Part shown: piece after piece, positions 18,468-26,512 of the stretch
Layout of the letters: every line of letters starts with the position of its first letter
Numbering within the stretch: position 1 is the stretch's first letter
NCBI GenBank assembly: GCA_028283605.1
Contig: JAPWKH010000003.1
Coordinates: forward strand, 48,112 to 112,111
Length of the DNA: 64,000 nt
Direction of reading: 5' to 3'
Source: Arachidicoccus sp.
Lineage (GTDB): Bacteria; Bacteroidota; Bacteroidia; Chitinophagales; Chitinophagaceae
Position numbers and translations under genes: made by a program
The notes under the pieces: model-generated
The model's input: the letters and a program-made list of their open reading frames with translations, nothing else
Database searches by the model: none
Told to the model about the DNA's origin: nothing

Positions 18468-19778
18468 ATGAAAAGGAAAATATCATTTCTATTAAGCCTC
18501 CTCTTGTTTATAATATGTACGACACATGCACAAATAGCAAAGCATGTAATCATTATAACAGTGGACGGTGGTCGCCCCGATTTCTATTTAGACTCTTCAT
18601 GGCATGCATACAATATGCGCGCGCTGATGATGCAAGGTGCGTATGCCAAAGGGGTAAATAGTATGTTTCCGTCTATTACTTACCCGTCGCACACAGCAAT
18701 TGTTACAGGCGTTGCGCCTGCTAAGCACGGCGTTTATTACAACGGCATGTTCGAGCCAGACAGCTTGACGGGAAAAATATATTGGAATTACAGTTCCATC
18801 AAGGTTCCCACGCTTTGGTCTGTTGCGGATGAACATGGCTTGAAAACGGCGAGCCTGCTGTGGCCTGTAACCGGCGATGCGCCTGTGTTATATAATATTC
18901 CCGATATTGGTTCGCTTGGCGAAAATGTGCGTGAGCAATATTCCAAACCAGAAGGATTTGTTGATGCTGTAAAAAAGAATATATTTGATAATGCAGAAAA
19001 AATCGAATACGGAAAGAATGTAAACATCGCAAAAATTGCCGCTTATGTGATTCAAAAAGACCAGCCAAACTTAATGACGGTTCACTTCTTCGCAACCGAC
19101 GGCGCCCAACATAAAATCGGCCGCGAAGGCGATTTAGTAAAGCAAGCGGTTTTGGACGCCGACAGTGGTATTGCGATTATTGAAAAAGCGTTGAAAGATG
19201 CGGGCATCTGGAATGAAACAGTTTTGATTATTACAGGTGATCACGGTTTTTGCACAGTTAAAAAAAATATTGCGCCAAATGTATGGCTTACTAATGCAGG
19301 CTTGATAACCGATAAAAATCGCGGACAATGGAAAGCTCAGTTTCTTACAGAAGGCGGATCGGCTTTTCTTTATTTGAAAGATAAAAATGATGTAGCCACT
19401 TTGAATAAAGTAAAACAATTGCTCAACAATCTTCCTGCTGAACAAAAAGCATTGTTCCGTGTGATAAGCAAAAAACAAATTGATTCCGTAGGTGCAGACC
19501 CAGATGTGCTTTTAGCATTATCCGGTTTAGATGGAACGGCTTTCAACGGCGCATTGAACGGAGAAGCGATAAAGCAGGGAAAAGGTGGCACGCATGGCTA
19601 TTTCCCGGATTTTCATGCGATACAAACAGGCTTTATAGCCGTTGGTCCCGGCATAAAAAAAGGTGCAATAGTTCCTGTGATGAGCTTGAAAGATATTGCT
19701 CCGCTTGTTGCCAAATTATTAGGCTTTTCATTTCCGACTGCGGATGGGCATATTCCAATGGGTCTACTGGCAAAATAA
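18468..19778 (+). CDS. Secreted alkaline-phosphatase-superfamily phosphodiesterase (ectonucleotide pyrophosphatase-like)
   Basis: A 436-residue enzyme. The ATG at 18468 gives a standard signal peptide (MKRKISFLLSLLLFIICTTH, then AQ); upstream in-frame starts add a non-signal leader. The metal and nucleophile residues of the nucleotide pyrophosphatase/phosphodiesterase family are visible: Asp in ITVDGGRPD, the nucleophile Thr in FPSITYPSHTAIVTG, Asp/His in ITGDHGF, and His in GTHGYFPDFHA. It hydrolyses phosphodiester or phosphate-monoester bonds outside the cytoplasm. As the last gene of the SusCD operon it probably processes the imported compound, such as a nucleotide sugar, phospho-glycan or organophosphate. 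A T9/A9 hairpin follows. Confidence 0.88.
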   Translation: MKRKISFLLSLLLFIICTTHAQIAKHVIIITVDGGRPDFYLDSSWHAYNMRALMMQGAYAKGVNSMFPSITYPSHTAIVTGVAPAKHGVYYNGMFEPDSLTGKIYWNYSSIKVPTLWSVADEHGLKTASLLWPVTGDAPVLYNIPDIGSLGENVREQYSKPEGFVDAVKKNIFDNAEKIEYGKNVNIAKIAAYVIQKDQPNLMTVHFFATDGAQHKIGREGDLVKQAVLDADSGIAIIEKALKDAGIWNETVLIITGDHGFCTVKKNIAPNVWLTNAGLITDKNRGQWKAQFLTEGGSAFLYLKDKNDVATLNKVKQLLNNLPAEQKALFRVISKKQIDSVGADPDVLLALSGLDGTAFNGALNGEAIKQGKGGTHGYFPDFHAIQTGFIAVGPGIKKGAIVPVMSLKDIAPLVAKLLGFSFPTADGHIPMGLLAK

Positions 19779-19926
19779 TATTTTGTTTGTGGCCAAAACT
19801 CTTTTTAGTTATCCTGTATGAAAAGTTTTTGTGATCAATGATAATTAATTGCTTTATATCCCAGTTAGTTGGGATGAATAGAAATTCTACTATTCTACAA
19901 TTGTTGTGTAATTGTTCCAATTGACA

Positions 19927-19963
19927 TTTTTTTTTGGCAGTTAATTTGGTAGCCAAAAAAAAA
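19927..19963. terminator. T9GGC / GCCA9 inverted repeat
   Basis: A perfect 12-base inverted repeat (19927-19938 with 19952-19963) around a 13-base loop. It lies 150 bases after the phosphodiesterase gene and can serve as a terminator read in either direction. Confidence 0.55.
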
Positions 19964-19965
19964 TA

Positions 19966-19989
19966 TTCTCGTCGGCGCGCGTGCGGACA
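19966..19989 (+). repeat. Imperfect 24-base repeat, copy A
   Basis: Starts TTCTCG and ends CGGACA, and matches copy B at 21664-21687 in 18 of 24 positions in the same orientation. The two copies lie on either side of the alpha-fucosidase gene. Confidence 0.35.
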
Positions 19990-20005
19990 TGGAACCACAG
20001 CATAA

Positions 20006-20176
20006 AAGCTCTTATGTTCCGAAAAAAGCTATGGCGAAATTGCCTCCCAAATGTGTGTAAATCCGCGCTCAGCAGAAAGCTACCGCAATGCGCTTTGCGA
20101 AAAGCTGAACATTAAAACCCGCACAGGACTTGCGGATTATGCGATTAAAAAAACATGTGAAAGAGAGATTTTTTAA
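20006..20176 (+). pseudogene. Remnant of a LuxR/NarL-type response regulator (DNA-binding domain only)
   Basis: Following a stop codon, 56 codons read KLLCSEKSYGEIASQM, then CVNPRSAESYRNALCEKLNI, then KTRTGLADYAIKK and a stop. This is an almost complete LuxR-type helix-turn-helix, very close to Bacteroidota NarL/FixJ regulators (I-TELTYKEIA-KM-VSPRTV-YR-ALFEKLN-K-R-GL-YAIK). The receiver domain and any start are missing, so the gene is truncated at its 5' end. The reading frame in what remains is intact, which points to a fairly recent loss. The reverse-strand alpha-fucosidase gene ends 14 bases beyond it. Confidence 0.7.
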
Positions 20177-20190
20177 TGATTGAGTATTTG

Positions 20191-21570
20191 CTATAAACTA
20201 AATTCAATAACAGGCACTACATAAGGCGGTTTTGCTTTCGGAAGTTTCAAGACCAAATCCTTTCCATTGTCTGCAACTTTGAACGGCACTTCAGAATGAT
20301 CGTTTAAAAATTGTGCATAAGAAATTTTTCCGTTATACTTCGGAAGAATTAATTCGCCGCTTGTCGGATAATTCAGCAAATGCAAATACAATTTTTTTGT
20401 TGTGGGATTATAAGTCAATCGCTCATTCAAAGAATCCGGTAAATCATACTGCGCAGGCGGAAAAGTAGCGTTGTAAATCGATTGATTATTCTCGTGCATC
20501 CAGTAAGCAAGACTATCCAAAGCTCTTGTTGCACGATAATCAAACTCACCACGCGCAGTAGGCCCGACGTTCAAAATAAGATTACCGCCGTTTGCGGTTG
20601 AAGTAATCAGCAAGTCAAGTAATTCACGTTGGTTTTTCCATGTATTTTCATCGCGGTAATATCCCCAAGAGCCGGAAAATGTTTGACAGGTTTCCCAATA
20701 TTTACCTTTGTAAGGAAGCAATTCTTTGGATGATACTTGTTCAGGTGTTTGAAAATCGCCGCCGTCGGAGTAGCCATCCTGATCAAGCCCTAAGCGATTG
20801 TTTACAATAATTCCAGGTTGTAATTTTCGAACCAATCTGATGAGATTAACAGCATCCCAATCTTCGGGATGCTTGCCATATTTATCATTTTTTCCCCAAG
20901 TCCAGTCGAGCCAAAGAATATCTATTTTCCCATAATTGGTTAACAGTTCCGTTATTTGATTTTTTAAATATTGCTGATACTTTTTCATATCATGACCTTT
21001 ATTAAAACGCTCGTAAGCCGAATCTTTCTGCACATTGGTTAAGCCGTCCGCAGGACGTTGCGGATGCACATCGTCCATTGTATAATCGGGATGATGCCAA
21101 TCTAATAAGGAATAATAAAAACCGACTTTAATTCCTTCTGCGCGAAAAGCATCCACAAACTCACGTACAAGGTCGCGGTGCGCTTTGGTGTTGGTTGCTT
21201 TGTAATCGGTATATTTTGAATCGAACAAACAAAATCCTTCGTGATGTTTTGTGGTAAGCACCGCGTATTTCATACCTGCGGCTTTGGCTTCTTTTGCCCA
21301 CTTTTTCGGGTCAAATTCATCGGGATTAAAATTGTCGAAATATTTTTGATATGCCGAATCGGTCAATCTTTCATGGCTTTTAACCCATTCATGCCGCGCT
21401 GGCAGAGAATACAAACCCCAATGAATAAACATTCCGAAACGCGCGTCAGTCCACCATTTCAGGCGCTCTGCTTTTTGTTGCGGCGTTTCGTTGAATAGTT
21501 TTTTGATTTGAGAAAAAGAGATTTGTGCAGTAAAAATGAGCAACACAAGAATTGTAAAATATTTTTTCAT
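20191..21570 (-). CDS. Alpha-L-fucosidase (GH29)
   Basis: A 459-residue secreted glycoside hydrolase; the signal peptide ends near residue 21 (TAQISFSQ). GH29 motifs are clear: WWTDARFGMFIHWGLYS near residue 40, YAVLTTKHHEGFCLFDSKYT, FYYSLLDWHHPDY, and the strand DILWLDWTWG that carries the catalytic Asp nucleophile. NGGNLILNVGPTARGEF marks the end of the barrel, and a short beta domain follows. It removes alpha-linked L-fucose from glycans. It stands alone on the minus strand, with no fucose-catabolic genes next to it. The gap upstream holds a shared intergenic region with the divergent esterase gene; the gap downstream holds a broken regulator gene. Confidence 0.93.
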   Translation of the reverse strand: MKKYFTILVLLIFTAQISFSQIKKLFNETPQQKAERLKWWTDARFGMFIHWGLYSLPARHEWVKSHERLTDSAYQKYFDNFNPDEFDPKKWAKEAKAAGMKYAVLTTKHHEGFCLFDSKYTDYKATNTKAHRDLVREFVDAFRAEGIKVGFYYSLLDWHHPDYTMDDVHPQRPADGLTNVQKDSAYERFNKGHDMKKYQQYLKNQITELLTNYGKIDILWLDWTWGKNDKYGKHPEDWDAVNLIRLVRKLQPGIIVNNRLGLDQDGYSDGGDFQTPEQVSSKELLPYKGKYWETCQTFSGSWGYYRDENTWKNQRELLDLLITSTANGGNLILNVGPTARGEFDYRATRALDSLAYWMHENNQSIYNATFPPAQYDLPDSLNERLTYNPTTKKLYLHLLNYPTSGELILPKYNGKISYAQFLNDHSEVPFKVADNGKDLVLKLPKAKPPYVVPVIEFSL

Positions 21571-21663
21571 AACAATATACTCTTTTATAGAATGTTCACA
21601 AACATAGCAAAACCAAAATTGTTTATCGAATGTATTTTCTTTTAAATCTTTTTTAAATTATTC

Positions 21664-21687
21664 TTCTCGCTGTGGCGTGTACGGACA
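21664..21687 (+). repeat. Imperfect 24-base repeat, copy B
   Basis: Partner of the copy at 19966-19989 (18 of 24 bases identical, same orientation), upstream of the alpha-fucosidase start. The pair may be a dispersed intergenic repeat or the scar of an insertion. Confidence 0.35.
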
Positions 21688-21827
21688 CTAACTACGGCGT
21701 GAAATTTCAAAGTAAAACAATGATTATTTTTTCCAAAAACGCTATTTAAACTTCATGTCTCCTTGTTTAAGGTGTTTCAATTTTTGGAATATTTATGTAG
21801 TTTTGAGACATTTAGGTAAAAGAAGAA

Positions 21828-21861
21828 CAGCATTTCGGCTACAACTGTCAGCATTCCGGCT
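21828..21861 (+). promoter_or_regulatory. Direct-repeat operator, probable AraC-type binding site
   Basis: CAGCATTTCGGCT (21828-21840) and CAGCATTCCGGCT (21849-21861) are identical at 12 of 13 positions with a 21-base period, two helical turns. They end about 23 bases upstream of a TAnnTTTG box. Spacing and position fit a dimeric AraC-family activator that abuts the -33 region; such a regulator is encoded just downstream at 22931-23854. Confidence 0.6.
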
Positions 21862-21884
21862 TCATTCTATGTATGAGCAATAGA

Positions 21885-21892
21885 TAATTTTG
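21885..21892 (+). promoter_or_regulatory. Bacteroidota -7 promoter box for the esterase gene
   Basis: TAATTTTG matches the TAnnTTTG consensus, 27 bases before the esterase ATG and just downstream of the direct repeat. The -33 element is not obvious, as expected for an activator-dependent promoter. Confidence 0.45.
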
Positions 21893-21918
21893 TAGTCATA
21901 ATATTAAAACAAAAAAAT

Positions 21919-22872
21919 ATGACGACAAATTATGCCTTTGACCCCGAAATAGAAGCCGGGCTCAATGATTTCCTGGCAAAATATCCGCCAAATACTCAAC
22001 CGGAAAAAGGAGATTGGAAGACGACCAGAGAAAATGTGGACACGTTAATGAAAAATTTGCTTGGCATATTTTCAAGCCTTGAAGACGTTTCGGTTCAACA
22101 ATTTACAACACATTCCTGGGATGGTGCTGCAATTCATCTTCATTGGTACACGCCTGAAAATAAAAAGTCAAAATCCGCTGTGGTATATGTTCACGGTGGT
22201 GGACGCATTGCCGGTTCCATCGATTTATACAAGCCGTTAATCGAAAACTACGTTCATCTTTCAGGCGTTTCTTTTCTTGCCGCGGGTTACAGGTTGGCAC
22301 CGGAAGTAAAAGGCACGGCACAGGCAGAAGATGCTTTTGCGGGATTGCTTTGGCTGAAAGAACATTCCGAGGAATTGGGAATAGACCCCGATCGCATTGC
22401 GATAATGGGCGATAGTGGCGGTGGCGGTATTGCCGCAGGTGCAGCGATATTAGCCCGCGATCAAAACATAGCGCTTGCCCGGCAGATTTTAATTTATCCG
22501 ATGCTGGACAGCAGAAATATAAATCCGGATGAACGGTTGCTTCCTTTTGTATTGGTGGACTATAATCTTAACTATACCGATTGGAAAGCGACTTTGGGCG
22601 GGAAAGCAGACAACGCTTCTATTTCCCCTGTTGCCGTCCCCGCTTACCTCACCGATTTTGAAAACCTCGCGCCGGCATACCTTGAAGTCGGTTTTCTGGA
22701 TATTTTCAGGGACGAAACACTCACTTATGCTCATAAGCTGTCCAAAGCGGGCGTTCCGGTCGAATTTCATCTCCATCCGGGTACGCCGCACGCCTTTGAA
22801 TTCATCGCCCCCGGTTCTTCCATAGCCCAAAGGGCAATACTTGACAGAATAAGAGCGATTCAATCCATTTAA
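21919..22872 (+). CDS. Alpha/beta-hydrolase fold-3 esterase/lipase (hormone-sensitive-lipase family)
   Basis: A 317-residue cytoplasmic esterase. The oxyanion motif HGGGR is at about residues 93-97 and the nucleophile elbow GDSGGGG (Ser about 159) follows. Catalytic Asp is expected in EVGFLDIFRDE and His in GTPHAFEF, both in the right order and spacing for the family. It hydrolyses short-chain acyl or acetyl esters; the physiological substrate is unknown. The AraC regulator downstream and the direct repeat upstream suggest dedicated transcriptional control. It is followed by a 12-bp hairpin before the regulator gene. Confidence 0.9.
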   Translation: MTTNYAFDPEIEAGLNDFLAKYPPNTQPEKGDWKTTRENVDTLMKNLLGIFSSLEDVSVQQFTTHSWDGAAIHLHWYTPENKKSKSAVVYVHGGGRIAGSIDLYKPLIENYVHLSGVSFLAAGYRLAPEVKGTAQAEDAFAGLLWLKEHSEELGIDPDRIAIMGDSGGGGIAAGAAILARDQNIALARQILIYPMLDSRNINPDERLLPFVLVDYNLNYTDWKATLGGKADNASISPVAVPAYLTDFENLAPAYLEVGFLDIFRDETLTYAHKLSKAGVPVEFHLHPGTPHAFEFIAPGSSIAQRAILDRIRAIQSI

Positions 22873-22879
22873 AATCCAG

Positions 22880-22914
22880 CTTACACACTTCCTTTTTTCG
22901 GTGAAGTGTGTAAG
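22880..22914 (+). terminator. 12-bp hairpin between esterase and AraC genes
   Basis: CTTACACACTTC and GAAGTGTGTAAG pair perfectly around an 11-base loop, followed by TTTTAC. It starts 8 bases after the esterase stop and ends 16 bases before the AraC start, so it may reduce read-through into the regulator. Confidence 0.65.
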
Positions 22915-22930
22915 TTTTACAAACTAAAAA

Positions 22931-23854
22931 ATGATTAGTTTTGTTGACGTGAAAAAGAGTTTACCATACGCAGTCAATACGATAGGAGAATTGCACGGGC
23001 TTTTCTTTTTGCCAAAGCCCAAACATCCGTTAATTACTGTAATAAATTTATGCGGAAAATTATGTTTGGCTCACGCAAGTTCCCACAAATTGGTTTTCGA
23101 TTTTTATTCTGTATGGATAAAGAAGAACCCACGCGGCAAACTGGGATATGGGCAGCAATTTTTCAATTTTGGCAATGGGTCTGTTACATTTCAGGCTCCC
23201 AAACAAGTAGTATCTGTTTACGACCACCAATTTACAGGCGGTTGGGCTCTCGCTTTTCATCCTGATTTTATTCAGAATTTCCCTCTGGCAAAAAACATCC
23301 ATAAATTTGACTTTTTCTCCTATTCTGTAAATCAGGCGCTGTATGTTTCTGATGAAGAAGAAAATAAAATAGTCGCTTTAATGAAAAGCATATCCGAGGA
23401 ATATGAAAACAACGACTCGTTCAGCCGGGACATCATTATTTCCCATTTAGAAACATTGCTTAATTATGCCAATCGTTTTTACAAAAGGCAGGCATTGGAA
23501 GCCAAAAAGAAAGGAAACGATTTACTTTCAAAAGTGGAAAAAGTATTGTCCAATTATTTCGATAGGAATGATGTACAGCAACAAGGTCTGCCAACGGTTC
23601 AACATCTTGCCAACAAACTGAATTTATCACCGCATTATTTAGGCGACACATTAAAATCATTGACAGGGCAAACCGCACAACAACATATACATAACAGACT
23701 GATTGAAAAAGCCAAAGAACTATTATCAACTACTGATAAATCCGTCAGTGAAATCGCATACGAATTGGGCTTCGAACATCCGCAGTCGTTCAGTAAACTA
23801 TTCAAAAGAAAAACCAGTCATACTCCGTTGGCGTTTAGGCAATCGTTCATCTGA
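22931..23854 (+). CDS. AraC family transcriptional regulator
   Basis: A 307-residue regulator. The first 180 residues form a cupin-like sensor domain of the type seen in many Bacteroidota AraC proteins (QQFFNFGNGSVTFQAPKQVV). The last 100 residues hold two helix-turn-helix units: LPTVQHLANKLNLSPHYLGD and SVSEIAYELGFEHPQSFSKL, closing with FKRKTSHTPLAFRQ. It lies directly after the esterase gene and probably binds the 13-base direct repeat upstream of it. Effector unknown. Confidence 0.92.
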   Translation: MISFVDVKKSLPYAVNTIGELHGLFFLPKPKHPLITVINLCGKLCLAHASSHKLVFDFYSVWIKKNPRGKLGYGQQFFNFGNGSVTFQAPKQVVSVYDHQFTGGWALAFHPDFIQNFPLAKNIHKFDFFSYSVNQALYVSDEEENKIVALMKSISEEYENNDSFSRDIIISHLETLLNYANRFYKRQALEAKKKGNDLLSKVEKVLSNYFDRNDVQQQGLPTVQHLANKLNLSPHYLGDTLKSLTGQTAQQHIHNRLIEKAKELLSTTDKSVSEIAYELGFEHPQSFSKLFKRKTSHTPLAFRQSFI

Positions 23855-24034
23855 TATTTAACAAGAATTAGTATGTATGATAATAAATTGATCGTTTGAT
23901 TGTCTTGCTGTGGAGGTTATTCAACCGTTATGTATTTCGTATCGCATATAGTTCTGCTTACTAAAGCAATTTATACAATGCAATTAAGCAATCGGAACAG
24001 ATGAAAAAAAATAAAAGCTATATGCATAAATATT

Positions 24035-25252
24035 TTATTCCTTCAATAATTTATCTATCAAAGTATTGAATTCATTTACATAGTTGATATAATAATCGCC
24101 GGTTGCAGGTCCTTCAAAGCCTGTATCAATCTTGCGGATTTTTCCGGTTTTATCTAAGATAATCGTTGTAGGAAACATTTTTATATCAGTTAATTGCGGC
24201 AGCGTTTTTTCTGTGCGAAGCGGATCTGCTACACTCACGCCGGTAATCAATAAAGGATACTTCACATCAAATTGTTTTTGAAATTTTTCAATACTTTTTT
24301 TGGAACGGTTAAAGTCGGTTGTCAATTCATAGCAAAGGCCGATGATCTCTACGCCGCGCTCTTTATTTTTCTTATAATAATTGCTCAAGAAAGCAGTTTC
24401 ATCCATACAATTCGGGCACCATGAACCCATGATGTCGAGTATCACTACCTTATTCTTGAAACGATTATCATTGATGGAAATTTCTTCTTCGTTCAGATCT
24501 TTAAACTTAAAATTCAAATGCCCGTCTGCGCTATCTTTTACATACATCGCTGCGCTATTCGGCAAGGTTGGACTATCTTTTTTTTCACCAATAAAATCTT
24601 CTTTTGATATAGCGCCGCTATATGATGTACCGGAAATATTGTTACCGGAAATTTTGGCTTCGTATAACAAAGAATGAATACCGTCAAAGCCTGAAAGCCA
24701 GACAGAATCAGCGCTTAAGATACCTTCCAAATATCTGTCATCGCCGGTTGGCGTAAGAATAGAACCTTGTATTTTATTTCCTTTTTGAATAAAATTTCCA
24801 ATAGCAGGCTCATTGCTTTTCGTAAATGTAATGGCAAATTTACCTGACAAGTTTCTTGAGGCATTCCCATATTTTGTTGGAAAACGAGCTGCATTTTTTG
24901 TGGTTGCCGTAAAAGGCAATACAATATTTTTTCCGATGCTTGCGCGAATCCATGAACCGTTAAGGCTATCCGGAGAAATAATTTTTGCACGGAAACCGGA
25001 TTCAAATACAGGCATATTGATGATGACAGAATCATCATTGAACGAAACATCAGAAATTTTTATTGACTCGGATGCATTGTCCAGATAGAATACGGTTTTA
25101 TTTTTTTCTGTTGCCGTATGCAGGTTAAAAAAGATTTGCTTTCCGTCCGGACGAATAATTGCTGCCCGCCAGGAAGTGTTCTTTAATGCGTGTTGCGCGA
25201 AGGAACTAACTGACAGCGAAACTATGATAAGGGACAAATATATTTTCTTCAT
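24035..25252 (-). CDS. TlpA-like thiol:disulfide oxidoreductase with N-terminal lipocalin-like part
   Basis: A 405-residue exported protein (signal MKKIYLSLIIVSLSVSSFAQ). Residues 25-245 are a beta-rich region with a repeated pattern (SWRAAIIRPDGKQIFFNLH; RNLSGKFAITFTKSNEPAIG) of unknown role. The last 160 residues are a thioredoxin/AhpC-TSA domain with the redox pair in GSWCPNCMDETAFLSNYYKK and the cis-Pro region KMFPTTIILDKTGKI. Family members reduce or oxidise periplasmic protein cysteines, often for cytochrome c maturation. It diverges from the DUF3810 gene across a gap with two perfect inverted repeats. No partner gene shows its client. Confidence 0.85.
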   Translation of the reverse strand: MKKIYLSLIIVSLSVSSFAQHALKNTSWRAAIIRPDGKQIFFNLHTATEKNKTVFYLDNASESIKISDVSFNDDSVIINMPVFESGFRAKIISPDSLNGSWIRASIGKNIVLPFTATTKNAARFPTKYGNASRNLSGKFAITFTKSNEPAIGNFIQKGNKIQGSILTPTGDDRYLEGILSADSVWLSGFDGIHSLLYEAKISGNNISGTSYSGAISKEDFIGEKKDSPTLPNSAAMYVKDSADGHLNFKFKDLNEEEISINDNRFKNKVVILDIMGSWCPNCMDETAFLSNYYKKNKERGVEIIGLCYELTTDFNRSKKSIEKFQKQFDVKYPLLITGVSVADPLRTEKTLPQLTDIKMFPTTIILDKTGKIRKIDTGFEGPATGDYYINYVNEFNTLIDKLLKE

Positions 25253-25274
25253 GTGTGTATAATTTTTACGGACG

Positions 25275-25308
25275 ATACTTTATAAACATATTTTCAAGTA
25301 TAAAGTAT
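25275..25308. promoter_or_regulatory. Perfect 10-bp inverted repeat in a divergent promoter region
   Basis: ATACTTTATA (25275-25284) and TATAAAGTAT (25299-25308) are exact reverse complements around a 14-base spacer. They lie between the 5' ends of the tlpA-like and DUF3810 genes, so a terminator role is excluded and an operator is likely. Confidence 0.5.
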
Positions 25309-25314
25309 AATCAC

Positions 25315-25339
25315 TTTGTCTATTTGTTTTATAGACAAA
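25315..25339. promoter_or_regulatory. Second inverted repeat in the same divergent region
   Basis: TTTGTCTAT and ATAGACAAA (9 bp each) flank a 7-base loop. It differs in sequence from the repeat at 25275-25308. It could be an operator or a 5'-leader hairpin of the DUF3810 gene. Confidence 0.45.
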
Positions 25340-25420
25340 AATAATTTAATAAAATTATATTCTTAACTGTATTTAATATTGTCCGAATACATAAACAATT
25401 ATCTTACAAAAAAATTACGC

Positions 25421-26509
25421 ATGAAAGGCTTTTTCAGTAAAAGAAAAAATATTGTCTTGTTTATTTTATTGGGGCTTTGCATTATTATCAATCTCGTTTC
25501 GCGCAGCGCATATTTTGTAGAAGCGTATTATACTTCAGGCATTTACATTACAATCAGTAAAGCGCTGAGAGAAGCATTTGGCAGATTGCCATTTAGCCTT
25601 GGCGATATTTTATATGCAGTTCTTATTGTTTTTTTATTATTCAGGATTATTCGTTTTTTCCGTAAATTATTCAAGCGAAAAACCGATAAAAAATATTTAT
25701 CGAAGTGTTTTTATACAATTGCATTTCTGATATTATTTGTTTATTTTTTGTTCAATATGCTTTGGGGAATTAATTATAACCGTTTGGGAATTGCTCATCA
25801 ACTAAAACTTACAATTTCAAAAAGATATTCTACAAAGGAACTTGATTCCCTTGCAAAAGATTTAATTGTAAAAGCCAATGCCAACAGGCTTTTATTGGGC
25901 CGTAAAATATTTTTTCCCAATAATAAAACGTTGTATAACGAAGCAGTACAATCCTATAGAAATGCGGAAAATATATATCCCTTCTTGCAATATCAAACGC
26001 CAAGTATTAAATCATCTATATTCAACTTGCCGGTAACCTATCTTGGTACATCTGGCTATTACAATCCTTTTACCGGAGAAGCGCAGGTAAATACAATGCT
26101 GCCAAAGTTTACGTTGCCTTATGTTGTGTGCCACGAAATGGCGCACCAGCTGGGCTATGCGGCGGAAGATGAAGCAAATTTTGCCGGTTATTTATCGGCC
26201 TCCAGCTCTTTTGATCCTTTGTTTAAATATTCGGTGTATTTGGATTTGTATCTCTTTGCCAATCGTGAATTATTCTTTAGAGATTCTTCTGCTGCTAAGA
26301 AAAATTATGCGATGCTGGATACTTTGGTAAAAATCGATTTGCATGAATACAAATCCTTCGGAATGAAATATGAAAATCCTATAGAAAAAATTACTTCAAA
26401 ATTGTATAGTCAATATTTAAAAGCAAATCAACAGCCACAGGGAATAGAAACCTACAGCAATGTTACAGCATGGCTGATTGCTTATAAAAATAAATACGAA
26501 AAACTGTAG
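25421..26509 (+). CDS. DUF3810 family membrane protein with zinc-peptidase-like HExxH motif
   Basis: A 362-residue inner-membrane protein started at the ATG before KGFFSKRKN (an upstream TTG adds 14 residues). Three hydrophobic helices occupy roughly residues 10-115 (NIVLFILLGLCIIINLVS; GDILYAVLIVFLLF; TIAFLILFVYFLFNMLWG). The C-terminal half is extracytoplasmic and holds VCHEMAHQLGYAAEDEANF, a textbook HExxH...E metalloprotease site. NTMLPKFTLPYVVCHE is typical of DUF3810. No function has been shown for the family; the intact zinc site suggests a membrane-bound protease. It converges with the glycosyltransferase gene 3 bases downstream. Confidence 0.88.
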   Translation: MKGFFSKRKNIVLFILLGLCIIINLVSRSAYFVEAYYTSGIYITISKALREAFGRLPFSLGDILYAVLIVFLLFRIIRFFRKLFKRKTDKKYLSKCFYTIAFLILFVYFLFNMLWGINYNRLGIAHQLKLTISKRYSTKELDSLAKDLIVKANANRLLLGRKIFFPNNKTLYNEAVQSYRNAENIYPFLQYQTPSIKSSIFNLPVTYLGTSGYYNPFTGEAQVNTMLPKFTLPYVVCHEMAHQLGYAAEDEANFAGYLSASSSFDPLFKYSVYLDLYLFANRELFFRDSSAAKKNYAMLDTLVKIDLHEYKSFGMKYENPIEKITSKLYSQYLKANQQPQGIETYSNVTAWLIAYKNKYEKL

Positions 26510-26512
26510 CAA

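Larger units (their letters stand above)
21571..21918. other. 348-base divergent intergenic region
   Basis: Separates the reverse alpha-fucosidase from the forward esterase. It contains repeat copy B (21664-21687), a 13-base direct repeat with a 21-base period (21828-21861) and a TAnnTTTG promoter box (21885-21892). No coding sequence is seen. Confidence 0.6.
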
